Part shown: positions 1 to 6,491 of the stretch, piece by piece | Numbering within the stretch: position 1 is the first letter of the stretch | How the letters are laid out: every line of letters begins with the position of its first letter | Assembly: GCA_012513245.1 (NCBI GenBank) | Contig: JAAZCN010000127.1 | Coordinates: forward strand, 1 to 7,586 | DNA: 7,586 nucleotides | Direction: 5' to 3' | Source of the DNA: Synergistaceae bacterium | Lineage (GTDB): Bacteria; Synergistota; Synergistia; Synergistales; Synergistaceae | Notes under the pieces: model-generated | Seen by the model: only the letters and a program-made list of their open reading frames with translations | What the model was told of the DNA's origin: nothing | Databases searched by the model: none | Made by a program: the position numbers and the translations under genes

Positions 1-1
1 A

Positions 2-322
2 ATGTACGGGTATTTCACAAAACATGGTGATTCAGGCGTAGATCTCCTGCCGATGTCCGATCTACTAAAAGGTGAGGTTCGTACCATTGCCCTTTACCTT
101 AAGGTACCTCCAAACATAATCGAAAGGCCTCCGACTGCCGGCCTCTGGGCAGGACAGACAGATGAAGCAGAAATGGGTCTGACATACAACGAACTGGACA
201 ATTATCTCGCCACAGGCGAAGCTGAAAATAGAGTGAAAGAAAAGATAGATAAAGCCATCGCAAGATCGGACCATAAAAGAAAATTCGCACCGATGGCTTC
301 GATCCCAAAAGATATTAAGTAA
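2..322 (+). CDS. nadE: NH3-dependent NAD+ synthetase, C-terminal fragment (5' end outside window)
   Basis: This is the last 106 residues of NAD synthase, which amidates nicotinic acid adenine dinucleotide to NAD+ using ATP and ammonia in the cytoplasm. The visible part has the family's C-terminal landmarks: GYFTKHGD (3-10 of the fragment), a GVDLLP segment, PTAGLW (44-49), GQTDE (51-55), then a Y-N-E-L-D helix. Near the end SDHKRK (89-94) matches the usual basic tail before a proline-rich finish. NadE is normally about 240-275 residues, so roughly 140-170 residues with the P-loop lie left of the window. The ATG at base 2 is an internal methionine, not the start. The stop is TAA at 320-322. 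The next gene begins 53 bases downstream with no clear terminator between, so nadE may share its transcript with the yebC-ruv operon, but this is not shown. Confidence 0.93.
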   Translation: MYGYFTKHGDSGVDLLPMSDLLKGEVRTIALYLKVPPNIIERPPTAGLWAGQTDEAEMGLTYNELDNYLATGEAENRVKEKIDKAIARSDHKRKFAPMASIPKDIK

Positions 323-363
323 ATTACTCCTATCTGATCGATGGAGTCAAAATTATAAATTAT

Positions 364-370
364 GAGGTGA
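364..370 (+). promoter_or_regulatory. Ribosome binding site that decides the yebC start
   Basis: GAGGTGA lies five bases before the TTG at 376. The GTG inside this motif (367-369) is in frame with yebC and would be taken as the start by a longest-ORF rule. It is better read as part of the Shine-Dalgarno sequence, because nothing resembling a ribosome binding site lies at a proper distance before it. Confidence 0.75.
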
Positions 371-375
371 TTTTT

Positions 376-1128
376 TTGTCAGGACATTCAAAATGGGCAA
401 ATATCAAGCATCGTAAAGCAGCTCAGGATTCAAAAAAAGGGGTAGCTTTCCAGAAACTAGTCAAAAACGTTATCGCAGCAGCAAAAGCAGGCGGCGGTGA
501 TCCAAACACAAACTTTAGGCTTAAAGTAGCAATAGATAGAGCAAGAGCAGGCAATGTGCCTGTCGACAACATTGAAAGAGGGATCAAAAGAGGCACCGGC
601 GAACTTGACGGAGCAATTTTTGAAGAGATCCTTTACGAAGGATACGGGATCAACGGAGTCGCAGTCATGGTCCTGGCGTTAACAGACAACCGCAACAGGA
701 CAGCCCCTGAAATGCGTTCACTTTTTACTAAAACCGGCGGTGCAATAGGTGAACTTGGATGTGTCGCATGGAATTTTGACCGCAAAGGGGTAATAGAGGT
801 CACAGGCGAGGGCATCGACGAAGAAGAGATAATGATGGCCGCGATCGAAGCCGGAGCTGACGACGTAACTTTAGAAGAGGACGGATATGAGATCATATGC
901 GAGCCCTCTGTACTCTCAGGCGTCGCAGAAGCACTCAGAAATTCCGGATACAATGTAGAATCGATAGAAGTTGAAATGCTGCCCAAGAACACTGTTTCTA
1001 TAACAAGCAAGTCTGATGCGGAAAAACTACTCTCCTTGGTCGAACGATTCGAAGAACACGACGATGTTCAGGCTGTTTATGCCAACTTCGACATACCGGA
1101 CGAAATCCTTGCTGAGATCGACGGCTGA
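376..1128 (+). CDS. yebC: YebC/PmpR-family (TACO1-like) protein
   Basis: A 250-residue protein with full-length YebC/TACO1 features. It opens with SGHSKWANIKHRKAAQDSKKG (from residue 2), continues with the AAKAGGGDP stretch (35-43), and has the middle-domain signature DNRNRTAPEMRSLFTKTGG (104-122) followed by GELGCVAWNF. An acidic third domain closes the protein. The family was first described as DNA-binding regulators; later work links members to relief of ribosome stalling and to mitochondrial translation (TACO1), so the precise role here is open. TTG at 376 is chosen because family members start M-(A/S)-GHSKWANIKH and GAGGTGA lies five bases upstream; the in-frame GTG at 367 would add only three residues. 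Its place directly before ruvC is seen in many bacteria. The TGA stop is at 1126-1128. Confidence 0.95.
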   Translation: MSGHSKWANIKHRKAAQDSKKGVAFQKLVKNVIAAAKAGGGDPNTNFRLKVAIDRARAGNVPVDNIERGIKRGTGELDGAIFEEILYEGYGINGVAVMVLALTDNRNRTAPEMRSLFTKTGGAIGELGCVAWNFDRKGVIEVTGEGIDEEEIMMAAIEAGADDVTLEEDGYEIICEPSVLSGVAEALRNSGYNVESIEVEMLPKNTVSITSKSDAEKLLSLVERFEEHDDVQAVYANFDIPDEILAEIDG

Positions 1129-1144
1129 AAATAATAGTAATGGT

Positions 1145-1642
1145 GTGAGAGCCCTGGGCATAGATCCGGGGCTCGGCACTATGGGATACGGCGTAGTGAC
1201 CCAGTACGGCGACAGGCTTGTATGTGAAAGTTACGGAGTAGTGAGGACCCCTTCATCCCTCTCTCTTACCAAAAGGCTTTCCTTGCTTTACAATGAACTT
1301 AAGGAAAAAGCGGGGGAATATCCACCCGATATAATAGCAGTTGAGAAACTTTTTTTCGGAAGAAATATCACTACTGCTGAAATGGTCTGGCAGGCAAGGG
1401 GAGTTATCCTGCTTTTTGCAGCACAGATAGGTCTTGAGCCTTATGAGATAAAGCCATCGGAAGTCAAGCTGGCTGTCTGTGGTTATGGAGCAGCAGAGAA
1501 AGGACAGGTGCAGGGTATGGTCGCAAACATTCTTGGGCTGGAAAAAAAACCTACTCCTGATGATGCGGCTGATGCACTGGCAGTAGCGATAGCAGGCCTT
1601 TCAATGGCATCATTCGACAGAAATATACTGAAGGGATACTAA
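1145..1642 (+). CDS. ruvC: Holliday junction endodeoxyribonuclease RuvC
   Basis: RuvC is the resolvase that nicks Holliday junctions symmetrically after RuvAB branch migration, acting as a Mg2+-dependent dimer. From GTG at 1145 the product is 165 residues, close to the family norm. It opens MRALGIDPGLGTMGYGVV, the RNase H-like first strand. The four acidic catalytic positions are visible: D7, E67 (AVEKLFFGRN), D140 and D143 (PDDAADALAVA). The frame stays open upstream to an ATG at 1016 inside yebC, but that extension has no RuvC character and lies wholly over the conserved yebC end. The GTG start sits 16 bases after the yebC stop and has no good Shine-Dalgarno sequence, so coupling to yebC translation is likely. 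The stop is two bases before ruvA. Confidence 0.95.
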   Translation: MRALGIDPGLGTMGYGVVTQYGDRLVCESYGVVRTPSSLSLTKRLSLLYNELKEKAGEYPPDIIAVEKLFFGRNITTAEMVWQARGVILLFAAQIGLEPYEIKPSEVKLAVCGYGAAEKGQVQGMVANILGLEKKPTPDDAADALAVAIAGLSMASFDRNILKGY

Positions 1643-1644
1643 AA

Positions 1645-2250
1645 ATGATCAATTCACTCAGAGGTAAAATACTTTCAATAGGCGAAGAAAGCATAACTCT
1701 TGAGGTTTCGGGATTTGGGCTTGAGGTATTCTCATCCAGATCTCTCATGTCTCAGGCCTATATGTCGGAGGAACTTTTCTGCTTCGCTTACATGCAGGTG
1801 AGCGATGCAGGGATAAGCCTTTTCGGGTTTTCGGATGAACGTGAGCGCCGGCTTTTCCTGGAACTTCTCCAGGTCAAGACGATCGGAGGAAAGCTGGCTG
1901 TAACGCTTTTACGGCATCTCGATACGGAACAGATCCTGCAGGCAATAACATCAGGAAGCAGTGCGATGCTTACTGTACCCGGTCTGGGTACAAAGAGGGC
2001 AGAACGCATATGCTTCGAACTGAAAAATAAGATTTTCAAGAAATTCAGTGACATAAAGAGCTTTGGTGAACAGGGTCAAAAAGACCACATATCAGACAGT
2101 TTCGTAATGGAAGCTCTTACAGGACTTGGCTTCACTCAGGGAGAGGCGATCCGCGCAATTTCAAGATCCAGGGCTGAGGCAGACCCTGAAGCTTCATGGA
2201 CAGAGGAAGAACTTCTGAAAACCGCACTAAGTCTGCTCCGAAGGAACTGA
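1645..2250 (+). CDS. ruvA: Holliday junction branch migration protein RuvA
   Basis: RuvA tetramers bind the four-way junction and load the RuvB motor. The 201-residue product has the three expected domains: an N-terminal OB fold (about 1-63, opening INSLRGKILSIGEESITLEV and ending ISLFGFSDERERRLF), two helix-hairpin-helix motifs (LQVKTIGGKLA at 75-85; TVPGLGTKRAERI at 110-122), and the small C-terminal RuvB-contacting domain (about 150-201, with VMEALTGLGFTQGEA). The first hairpin reads KTIGGK where most RuvA proteins have a SGIGPK-like sequence, a mild variation. The linker between domains II and III is short. ATG at 1645 follows the ruvC stop by two bases, with AAGGGA at 1631-1636 as ribosome binding site inside the ruvC end, so the two genes are translationally close. 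Confidence 0.95.
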   Translation: MINSLRGKILSIGEESITLEVSGFGLEVFSSRSLMSQAYMSEELFCFAYMQVSDAGISLFGFSDERERRLFLELLQVKTIGGKLAVTLLRHLDTEQILQAITSGSSAMLTVPGLGTKRAERICFELKNKIFKKFSDIKSFGEQGQKDHISDSFVMEALTGLGFTQGEAIRAISRSRAEADPEASWTEEELLKTALSLLRRN

Positions 2251-2273
2251 TAGAAAAACAATGAGGGTACATA

Positions 2274-3338
2274 ATGATAGATAACAACGATAAACTTATA
2301 GAAAAAATAATAAATGATAAAGAGGATGAGGTTTTTACTCTGCGTCCTCAGGCACTTGATGAATTTATTGGTCAGAGCGGACTAAAGGACAAACTAACGA
2401 TTTTCATGACAGCCTCTCTTCAACGCAGCGAACCCCTTGACCACACACTTTTTTACGGCCCGCCCGGTCTTGGCAAGACGACCCTTGCCGGGATAATAGC
2501 AAAGGAAATGAAGGGCAACCTGCGTGTAACGACAGGACCGGCGCTTGAAAGAGCAGGGGACCTGGCTGCGATACTCTCCAACATACAGCCGAATGATGTT
2601 TTTTTTATAGACGAAATACACCGGATGTCAGCTCATATTGAAGAGATACTCTATCCGGCAATGGAAGATTTCTCCCTCTCTATAATAGTAGGAAAGGGCC
2701 CGCTCGCAAGAAGCATAAGACTCTCACTTCCCAAATTTACCCTGATCGGGGCAACTACTAGGCTCGGACTTCTTACATCACCGTTAAGAGCAAGATTTGG
2801 CATAGTTGAACAGCTTAACCTTTATTCGCCTGACGAACTTACTTTAATAGTGAAACGCGGAGCTGATGTGCTGGGCGTAAAGATATCGGACGAGGCCGCT
2901 GTTGAAATAGGACTTCGTTCACGGGGCACTCCGCGTGTTGCCCTGAGACTCCTTAAAAGAGTCAGAGATGTCGCTGAAGTTAAGAAAGTAGAGATAGTTG
3001 AAGAAGAGCTTTCAAGATTTGCATTGGACATGCTTGGCGTGGATTCAGAAGGACTTGATGAAGGAGACAGGAAATTTCTCCTGGCACTTGTTGAACTATT
3101 CGACGGAGGACCTGTAGGACTTTCTACTCTTGCAGCAGCCCTGAACGAAGATACTCAGACAATTGAAGATATATACGAGCCATACCTGATACAGAAGGGA
3201 CTTCTAGAGAGGACCCCAAGGGGGAGAAAAGCGACCCGGAAAACTTGGGACTATCTTGGGATACCCGTCTCACCGCATTTTGTGCAGTATCAGCAGATGC
3301 AGCTTTTGTCAGAGGAAGATATGGAATGCAACAAATAG
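2274..3338 (+). CDS. ruvB: Holliday junction branch migration ATPase RuvB
   Basis: RuvB is the hexameric AAA+ motor that pulls DNA through the RuvA-bound junction. The 354-residue product shows the core in order: the [12 protein letters not shown] entry (23-34), Walker [10 protein letters not shown] (62-70), Walker B FIDEIHR (111-117), sensor 1 GATTR (159-163), the arginine-finger region LRARFG (R174), and the sensor 2 segment RSRGTPR (215-221). A C-terminal winged-helix domain includes [10 protein letters not shown] and the DNA-contacting TPRGR (314-318). ATG at 2274 has GAGGG six bases upstream (2263-2267). A short acidic N-terminal extension and a C-terminal tail of about 25 residues beyond the winged helix slightly exceed the usual core. 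The end of ruvB overlaps the next gene by 13 bases. Confidence 0.97.
   Translation: MIDNNDKLIEKIINDKEDEVFTLRPQALDEFIGQSGLKDKLTIFMTASLQRSEPLDHTLFYGPPGLGKTTLAGIIAKEMKGNLRVTTGPALERAGDLAAILSNIQPNDVFFIDEIHRMSAHIEEILYPAMEDFSLSIIVGKGPLARSIRLSLPKFTLIGATTRLGLLTSPLRARFGIVEQLNLYSPDELTLIVKRGADVLGVKISDEAAVEIGLRSRGTPRVALRLLKRVRDVAEVKKVEIVEEELSRFALDMLGVDSEGLDEGDRKFLLALVELFDGGPVGLSTLAAALNEDTQTIEDIYEPYLIQKGLLERTPRGRKATRKTWDYLGIPVSPHFVQYQQMQLLSEEDMECNK
3311..3319 (+). promoter_or_regulatory. Ribosome binding site inside ruvB for the DUF2905 gene
   Basis: AGAGGAAGA lies six bases before the ATG at 3326 and entirely within the ruvB coding sequence. It fixes the short start over the longer open frame that begins at 3245 inside ruvB. 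Confidence 0.7.
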
Positions 3339-3550
3339 GCAAAATGCTTGTAGCAGCAGGAATTATTATAACTTTTGCAGGTTTTGTCCTGCTTCTTGCA
3401 GGTCGTTTTAACCTTCCGTTAGGCAATCTTCCGGGAGATATAACTTACCAGAAGAAAAACCTGACAGTATTTGCCCCTTTTGGCACAATGCTTTTGATAA
3501 GCTTAATTATTACAATAATCTTAAACATATTTTCCAGGTGGAAACGTTGA
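3326..3550 (+). CDS. Small two-helix membrane protein, DUF2905 family
   Basis: A 74-residue membrane protein. One hydrophobic helix spans about residues 8-26 ([20 protein letters not shown]). A short loop carries the family signature [14 protein letters not shown] (26-39), and a second helix spans about 50-70 before a basic tail RWKR. The length, the two-helix layout and the LPGDI loop are typical of DUF2905 proteins. These have no established function that I know of, but they often sit beside ruvB/queA genes. ATG at 3326 is preferred because a strong ribosome binding site precedes it and the upstream part of the open frame just overlaps ruvB. It overlaps ruvB by 13 bases, and its TGA overlaps the TTG of the next gene (TTGA), which points to translational coupling in both directions. 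Confidence 0.85.
   Translation: MQQIGKMLVAAGIIITFAGFVLLLAGRFNLPLGNLPGDITYQKKNLTVFAPFGTMLLISLIITIILNIFSRWKR
3536..3541 (+). promoter_or_regulatory. Ribosome binding site that decides the spoIID-like start
   Basis: AGGTGG is five bases before TTG at 3547. The in-frame GTG at 3538 is inside this motif and has no ribosome binding site of its own, so the TTG is the better start. The layout mirrors that of yebC. Confidence 0.7.
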
Positions 3551-5010
3551 GAAAACTGCCCGTATTATTAATTATATTTTTTTCTCTTTTTTTTCTTCCA
3601 ACTGAAGCATATCCCGTCTTAAAAGAAGTATCCGTTCTACTTGAACAGGGTGCTTCCGGCGGATCCCTTTCCGGTACCGGGATGAAGCTTACTGACCCGT
3701 ATGGAAAAGAGATAGTCCTTTCAGGAACATTCACTATCCAAAAAAGAGACAGCGGCGAACTCTCGGTTGGCAGTCACATATTCAAGATACCCTTAAAAGC
3801 GGTTTCGGATGTGCCCATGAAATATAACGGCAGGGCATATTACGGATCGTTTCTCTTTAGGAATTCGCCCAATGGATTAAAGGTCTCCAACATAGTACAT
3901 CTTGAACAGTACCTGCGTGGTGTAATAAAAGCAGAAATGAATCCCAAGTGGAACATCGAAGCGGTCAAAGCGCAGTCCATCCTTGCAAGGACCTTTGCTG
4001 TCCGCGCGGGAGGCAAACATGGAGAAGACGATCTCTGCGACGGGTATCACTGTCAAGTCTACAAAGGCATATCAGGTGAGGACAGGATAGCTGACAGAGC
4101 GATAGAAGAAACTTCGGGGCTCATACTCAGATGGAAGGGGAGCCCTGCAGGTGTCTATTACCATTCGGACAGCGGAGGCATGGTAACTTCTTCGGGAAAC
4201 GTCTGGGGGGGAGATATCCCTTATCTCAGACCAAAGGCAGAACCATTTGCCTATTTGAGCCCAAACAGCCTCTGGGAAATTAATGTTTCTATGTCATTTA
4301 TTCAGTCAAGACTATCCGGCAACGGCATGAATATTGGAACGATCAATTCCATTACACCTATAAAACGGGATGAGTCCGGAAGAGTTTTGAAAATGGAAAT
4401 CAAAGGCACAGGAGGATCAAAAATCATTTCGGGTTATACTTTTAGGACTCTTGTTGGCTCAAACAAGTTAAAAAGCACTCTATTCGAGTTTGGGACCCGT
4501 TCACCTTACATAAACGATGAACGCGGATCCCTGCCCCTTTCTCCGGTATTGAATAGAAATGAAAACAGACCTTCTGCTACTGTGACCGTGACCAAAAATA
4601 TAGACCTCTCTGAAATGCCCGAAGATAAAGAAGAGAAGATGATCTGGCTTACAAAGAAAAGAATATTTACCACTCTGGAGCTTATGGAAATACTCTCAAA
4701 ACCGGATGATTACGATTTATACATAGAAAAAGGAATAGCCCGTGCCGAAGGACGTCTCCCAATGCCGGAGATGCCCTTTAAAAGCGAAGAGAATTCTGTT
4801 ACTGAAACAACGACAGCAATGCCCGATATAAGATATTCCCCTCATCTCTCCATGGCTTCCGCATCAGGTCCAAACATAAGGATATTCGGACGGGGATCCG
4901 GGCACGGAGTGGGAATGTCCCAATGGGGAGCAAAAACAATGGCTGAAAATGGATGGACTTTTACAAAGATACTCGATTATTATTTCCCGGGCACAACAAT
5001 AGGACAGTGA
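3547..5010 (+). CDS. SpoIID/LytB-family peptidoglycan lytic protein, exported
   Basis: From TTG at 3547 the product is 487 residues. It opens with a short basic start and a hydrophobic core ([21 protein letters not shown]), a likely signal peptide. The SpoIID core follows: the YLRGVIKAEMNPKW segment (122-135), whose glutamate E130 aligns with the catalytic acid of SpoIID lytic transglycosylases; EAVKAQSILARTFA; a Cys/His cluster LCDGYHCQVYKG (163-174) like the metal site of the family; YYHSDSGG and the NVWGG segment. The C-terminal signature GRGSGHGVGMSQWGA (448-462) and YYFPGTTI close it. About 125 residues (320-445) of poorly conserved, charged sequence separate the last two core parts. In spore formers SpoIID trims septal peptidoglycan; outside sporulation such proteins probably remodel wall glycans. 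No sporulation gene is seen here. It overlaps the DUF2905 gene by four bases. Confidence 0.88.
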   Translation: MRKLPVLLIIFFSLFFLPTEAYPVLKEVSVLLEQGASGGSLSGTGMKLTDPYGKEIVLSGTFTIQKRDSGELSVGSHIFKIPLKAVSDVPMKYNGRAYYGSFLFRNSPNGLKVSNIVHLEQYLRGVIKAEMNPKWNIEAVKAQSILARTFAVRAGGKHGEDDLCDGYHCQVYKGISGEDRIADRAIEETSGLILRWKGSPAGVYYHSDSGGMVTSSGNVWGGDIPYLRPKAEPFAYLSPNSLWEINVSMSFIQSRLSGNGMNIGTINSITPIKRDESGRVLKMEIKGTGGSKIISGYTFRTLVGSNKLKSTLFEFGTRSPYINDERGSLPLSPVLNRNENRPSATVTVTKNIDLSEMPEDKEEKMIWLTKKRIFTTLELMEILSKPDDYDLYIEKGIARAEGRLPMPEMPFKSEENSVTETTTAMPDIRYSPHLSMASASGPNIRIFGRGSGHGVGMSQWGAKTMAENGWTFTKILDYYFPGTTIGQ

Positions 5011-5013
5011 GGA
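5008..5013 (+). promoter_or_regulatory. Ribosome binding site for queA, overlapping the spoIID-like stop codon
   Basis: TGAGGA, which includes the stop codon of the preceding gene, lies eight bases before TTG at 5022. An in-frame GTG at 5007 would give a GTGA overlap start, but only AGGA at two bases' distance precedes it, so TTG is favoured. Confidence 0.5.
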
Positions 5014-5021
5014 CGGATACT

Positions 5022-6077
5022 TTGGATACTTCAAAACCTGATTTTTCAAAAACCTCGACTTTTGATTACGATCTTCCCAAAGAACTTATTGCACAAGATC
5101 CCGTAGAACCGAGAGATTCCTCAAGGCTCCTCATACTTCACCGGGATTCCGACATTAGGGAACACAAAAATTTCCGTGACATCAGAGATCACCTAAGAGA
5201 AGGGGATCTGCTCGTCCTCAACGATACGAGGGTACTTCCCGCAAGGGTCTCCGGGTCAAAAAAAAACGGCAATGCAGAAGTAGAGATCTTTTTTCTCTCT
5301 CCGACAGGAGAACCAAATAAGTGGACAGCTCTCGTAAGACCCGGCAGGAAACTTAAAGAGGGAACATCTGTCCTGCTTGGAAAGGAAATAGAGGTCATAG
5401 TCGGTGAGAGGCTGGATGACGGGGTAAGGAATATTTATTTCGACCCCTCTGCCGATCCTTTCGCGATCATCCATAAATACGGCACAACACCTCTGCCACA
5501 CTATATTACCGAAACGCATGCAGAACCCGAGCGCTACCAGACTGTATATTCAAAACAAGAAAAGGAAAATTCCGTCGCTTCACCCACAGCAGGACTTCAT
5601 TTCACAAATGAACTCCTTAAAGAGATCAGAGCAATGGGGGTGGATGAGACTTTTGTTACGCTGCAGGTCGGACTGGGCACTTTTCGCCCGGTAAAGGCAG
5701 AGAACCTATCTGAGCACATAATGCACAGCGAGACATGTGAGGTATCGGATCATACTGCCCGAAAGATCATTGAAACAAAGAATAGAGGAGGCCGTGTGAT
5801 CGCGGTAGGAACTACGGTCGTCAGGACCCTAGAATCTTTTGCAATGCACTACGGAGAAGTCAGACCCGGAATGCTGGATACAAAACTTTTCATAACGCCC
5901 GGTTTTGAATTCAGAATCATAGACGCTCTTATTACGAACTATCATCTGCCAAAAAGTACTCTTCTGATGCTGGTCTCCGCATTCGGTGGATACGACAGGA
6001 TCATGGAGGCATACCGAGAGGCTGTCGAGCTCAAATACCGCTTCTTCTCGTTCGGGGACTCCATGTTCATCTGCTGA
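5022..6077 (+). CDS. queA: S-adenosylmethionine:tRNA ribosyltransferase-isomerase QueA
   Basis: QueA transfers and isomerises the ribosyl group of S-adenosylmethionine onto preQ1 at the tRNA wobble position, giving epoxyqueuosine in the queuosine pathway. From TTG at 5022 the product is 351 residues, the family length. It has FDYDLPKELIAQDP (14-27), LLVLNDTRVLPARV (63-76), the SPTAGLHFT motif (188-195), VTLQVGLGTFRPV, AVGTTVVRTLES (261-272), ITNYHLPKSTLLMLVSAF (304-321) and the terminal YRFFSFGDSMFI. Start choice is uncertain: GTG at 5007 adds five residues, and the open frame reaches 4953 inside the spoIID-like gene without family support. Even the TTG form carries about a dozen extra residues before the conserved start. 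In many genomes tgt follows queA; here repeat-rich non-coding DNA does. Confidence 0.95.
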   Translation: MDTSKPDFSKTSTFDYDLPKELIAQDPVEPRDSSRLLILHRDSDIREHKNFRDIRDHLREGDLLVLNDTRVLPARVSGSKKNGNAEVEIFFLSPTGEPNKWTALVRPGRKLKEGTSVLLGKEIEVIVGERLDDGVRNIYFDPSADPFAIIHKYGTTPLPHYITETHAEPERYQTVYSKQEKENSVASPTAGLHFTNELLKEIRAMGVDETFVTLQVGLGTFRPVKAENLSEHIMHSETCEVSDHTARKIIETKNRGGRVIAVGTTVVRTLESFAMHYGEVRPGMLDTKLFITPGFEFRIIDALITNYHLPKSTLLMLVSAFGGYDRIMEAYREAVELKYRFFSFGDSMFIC

Positions 6078-6119
6078 AGCAGTCGTTAGGGGCGGGCAAG
6101 CGATAGTATAAAACCTCTA

Positions 6120-6163
6120 GCTGAGCAATGGCTGAGCTGTAGCTGAGCGGTTGCTAAGCGGTT
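6120..6163 (+). repeat. Left array: four 11-base tandem repeats, GCTGAGC core
   Basis: The units are GCTGAGCAATG (6120-6130), GCTGAGCTGTA (6131-6141), GCTGAGCGGTT (6142-6152) and GCTAAGCGGTT (6153-6163). The seven-base core GCT(G/A)AGC is a palindrome around one central base, and the four-base spacer varies, so conservation sits in the core. The period is close to one turn of B-DNA. The array begins 42 bases after the queA stop. Confidence 0.85.
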
Positions 6164-6177
6164 GTAAAACCTTTACG

Positions 6178-6197
6178 GGCAGCGTAAGGAGGCTGCC
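6178..6197. other. Small hairpin between the two left-side arrays
   Basis: GGCAGC (6178-6183) pairs with GCTGCC (6192-6197) across an eight-base loop. It is not followed by a T-run, so it is not an intrinsic terminator. It could be part of a larger folded element; the six-base stem alone is weak evidence. Confidence 0.3.
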
Positions 6198-6201
6198 GCG
6201 C

Positions 6202-6245
6202 GGGAGTCGGTTGCAAATCGGTGGGGAATCTGTTGGGAGTCGATG
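6202..6245 (+). repeat. Second, degenerate array of four 11-base units
   Basis: The units are GGGAGTCGGTT (6202-6212), GCAAATCGGTG (6213-6223), GGGAATCTGTT (6224-6234) and GGGAGTCGATG (6235-6245). The first and last share GGGAGTCG at a distance of exactly 33 bases. The CGGTTGC-AA-CGGT pattern resembles the last two units of the left array, so this may be a diverged branch of the same family. It is offset from the left array by a spacer of 38 bases. Confidence 0.55.
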
Positions 6246-6458
6246 GTTAGGACCTAAGACCCCCTCCATCCGCCTTACCCATATACCATATCCCCGTCAT
6301 CCCCGTATGCCTCTGTCAGGAGAGCGCTGTTTTCCGATTAGGAAAACTTATCAAATTAACCTTAGTGCTTGAACTATTTCGAATGCGTTTTGAGATGCAG
6401 GAGGGGACAGGCCGACAGAGAATTGACGGCGGGGGGCTTCGGGTCTGCCTGCCCTCAC
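6246..6458. other. Interior of the repeat element: no gene seen, several short inverted repeats
   Basis: No reading frame here has a plausible start, ribosome binding site or recognisable product. Visible structure includes TTAGG-A-CCTAA (6247-6257), GTTTTCC/GGAAAAC with a five-base loop (6329-6347), and an imperfect longer stem in which GAGGG and CAGGC (6401-6412) face GCCTGCCCTC (6447-6456). The stretch CCCCGTCATCCCCGTATGC (6292-6310) resembles a dispersed intergenic repeat that I recall from other bacteria, but I cannot verify this. None of it is followed by a terminator-like T-run. Confidence 0.35.
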
Positions 6459-6491
6459 AACTGCTTAGCTATTGCTCAGCGACTGCTCAGC
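6459..6491 (-). repeat. Right array: three 11-base repeats, inverted relative to the left array
   Basis: Read on the minus strand the units are GCTGAGCAGTC (6491-6481), GCTGAGCAATA (6480-6470) and GCTAAGCAGTT (6469-6459). They share core, period and unit order with the left array. The middle unit matches the left array's first unit at 10 of 11 bases, and the inner unit matches its last at 10 of 11. Confidence 0.85.

Noticed and set aside
323..363. Promoter or LexA-type operator before yebC
   Set aside because: A TATAAA sequence at 354-359 could pass as a -10 element, but no matching -35 lies 16-18 bases upstream, and no CTGT-N8-ACAG or GAAC-N4-GTTC site is present.
633..1010. Antisense open frame of 125 residues opposite yebC
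   Set aside because: It is Ser/Thr/Pro-rich with no recognisable domain and fully mirrors a strongly conserved gene; it is a shadow frame.
1016..1144. Upstream extension of ruvC to an ATG inside yebC
   Set aside because: The extension lies over the conserved end of yebC and has no RuvC similarity; the conserved protein begins at the GTG at 1145.
6151..6372. A 73-residue open frame within the repeat-rich gap
   Set aside because: It starts inside the left repeat array, has no ribosome binding site and encodes a Ser/Arg/Pro-rich sequence without family resemblance. It is best explained by chance in G+C-rich repeats.
6120..6491. CRISPR array
   Set aside because: The units are only 11 bases with 4-base variable parts and no unique spacers of 25-40 bases, and the two arrays are inverted to each other.
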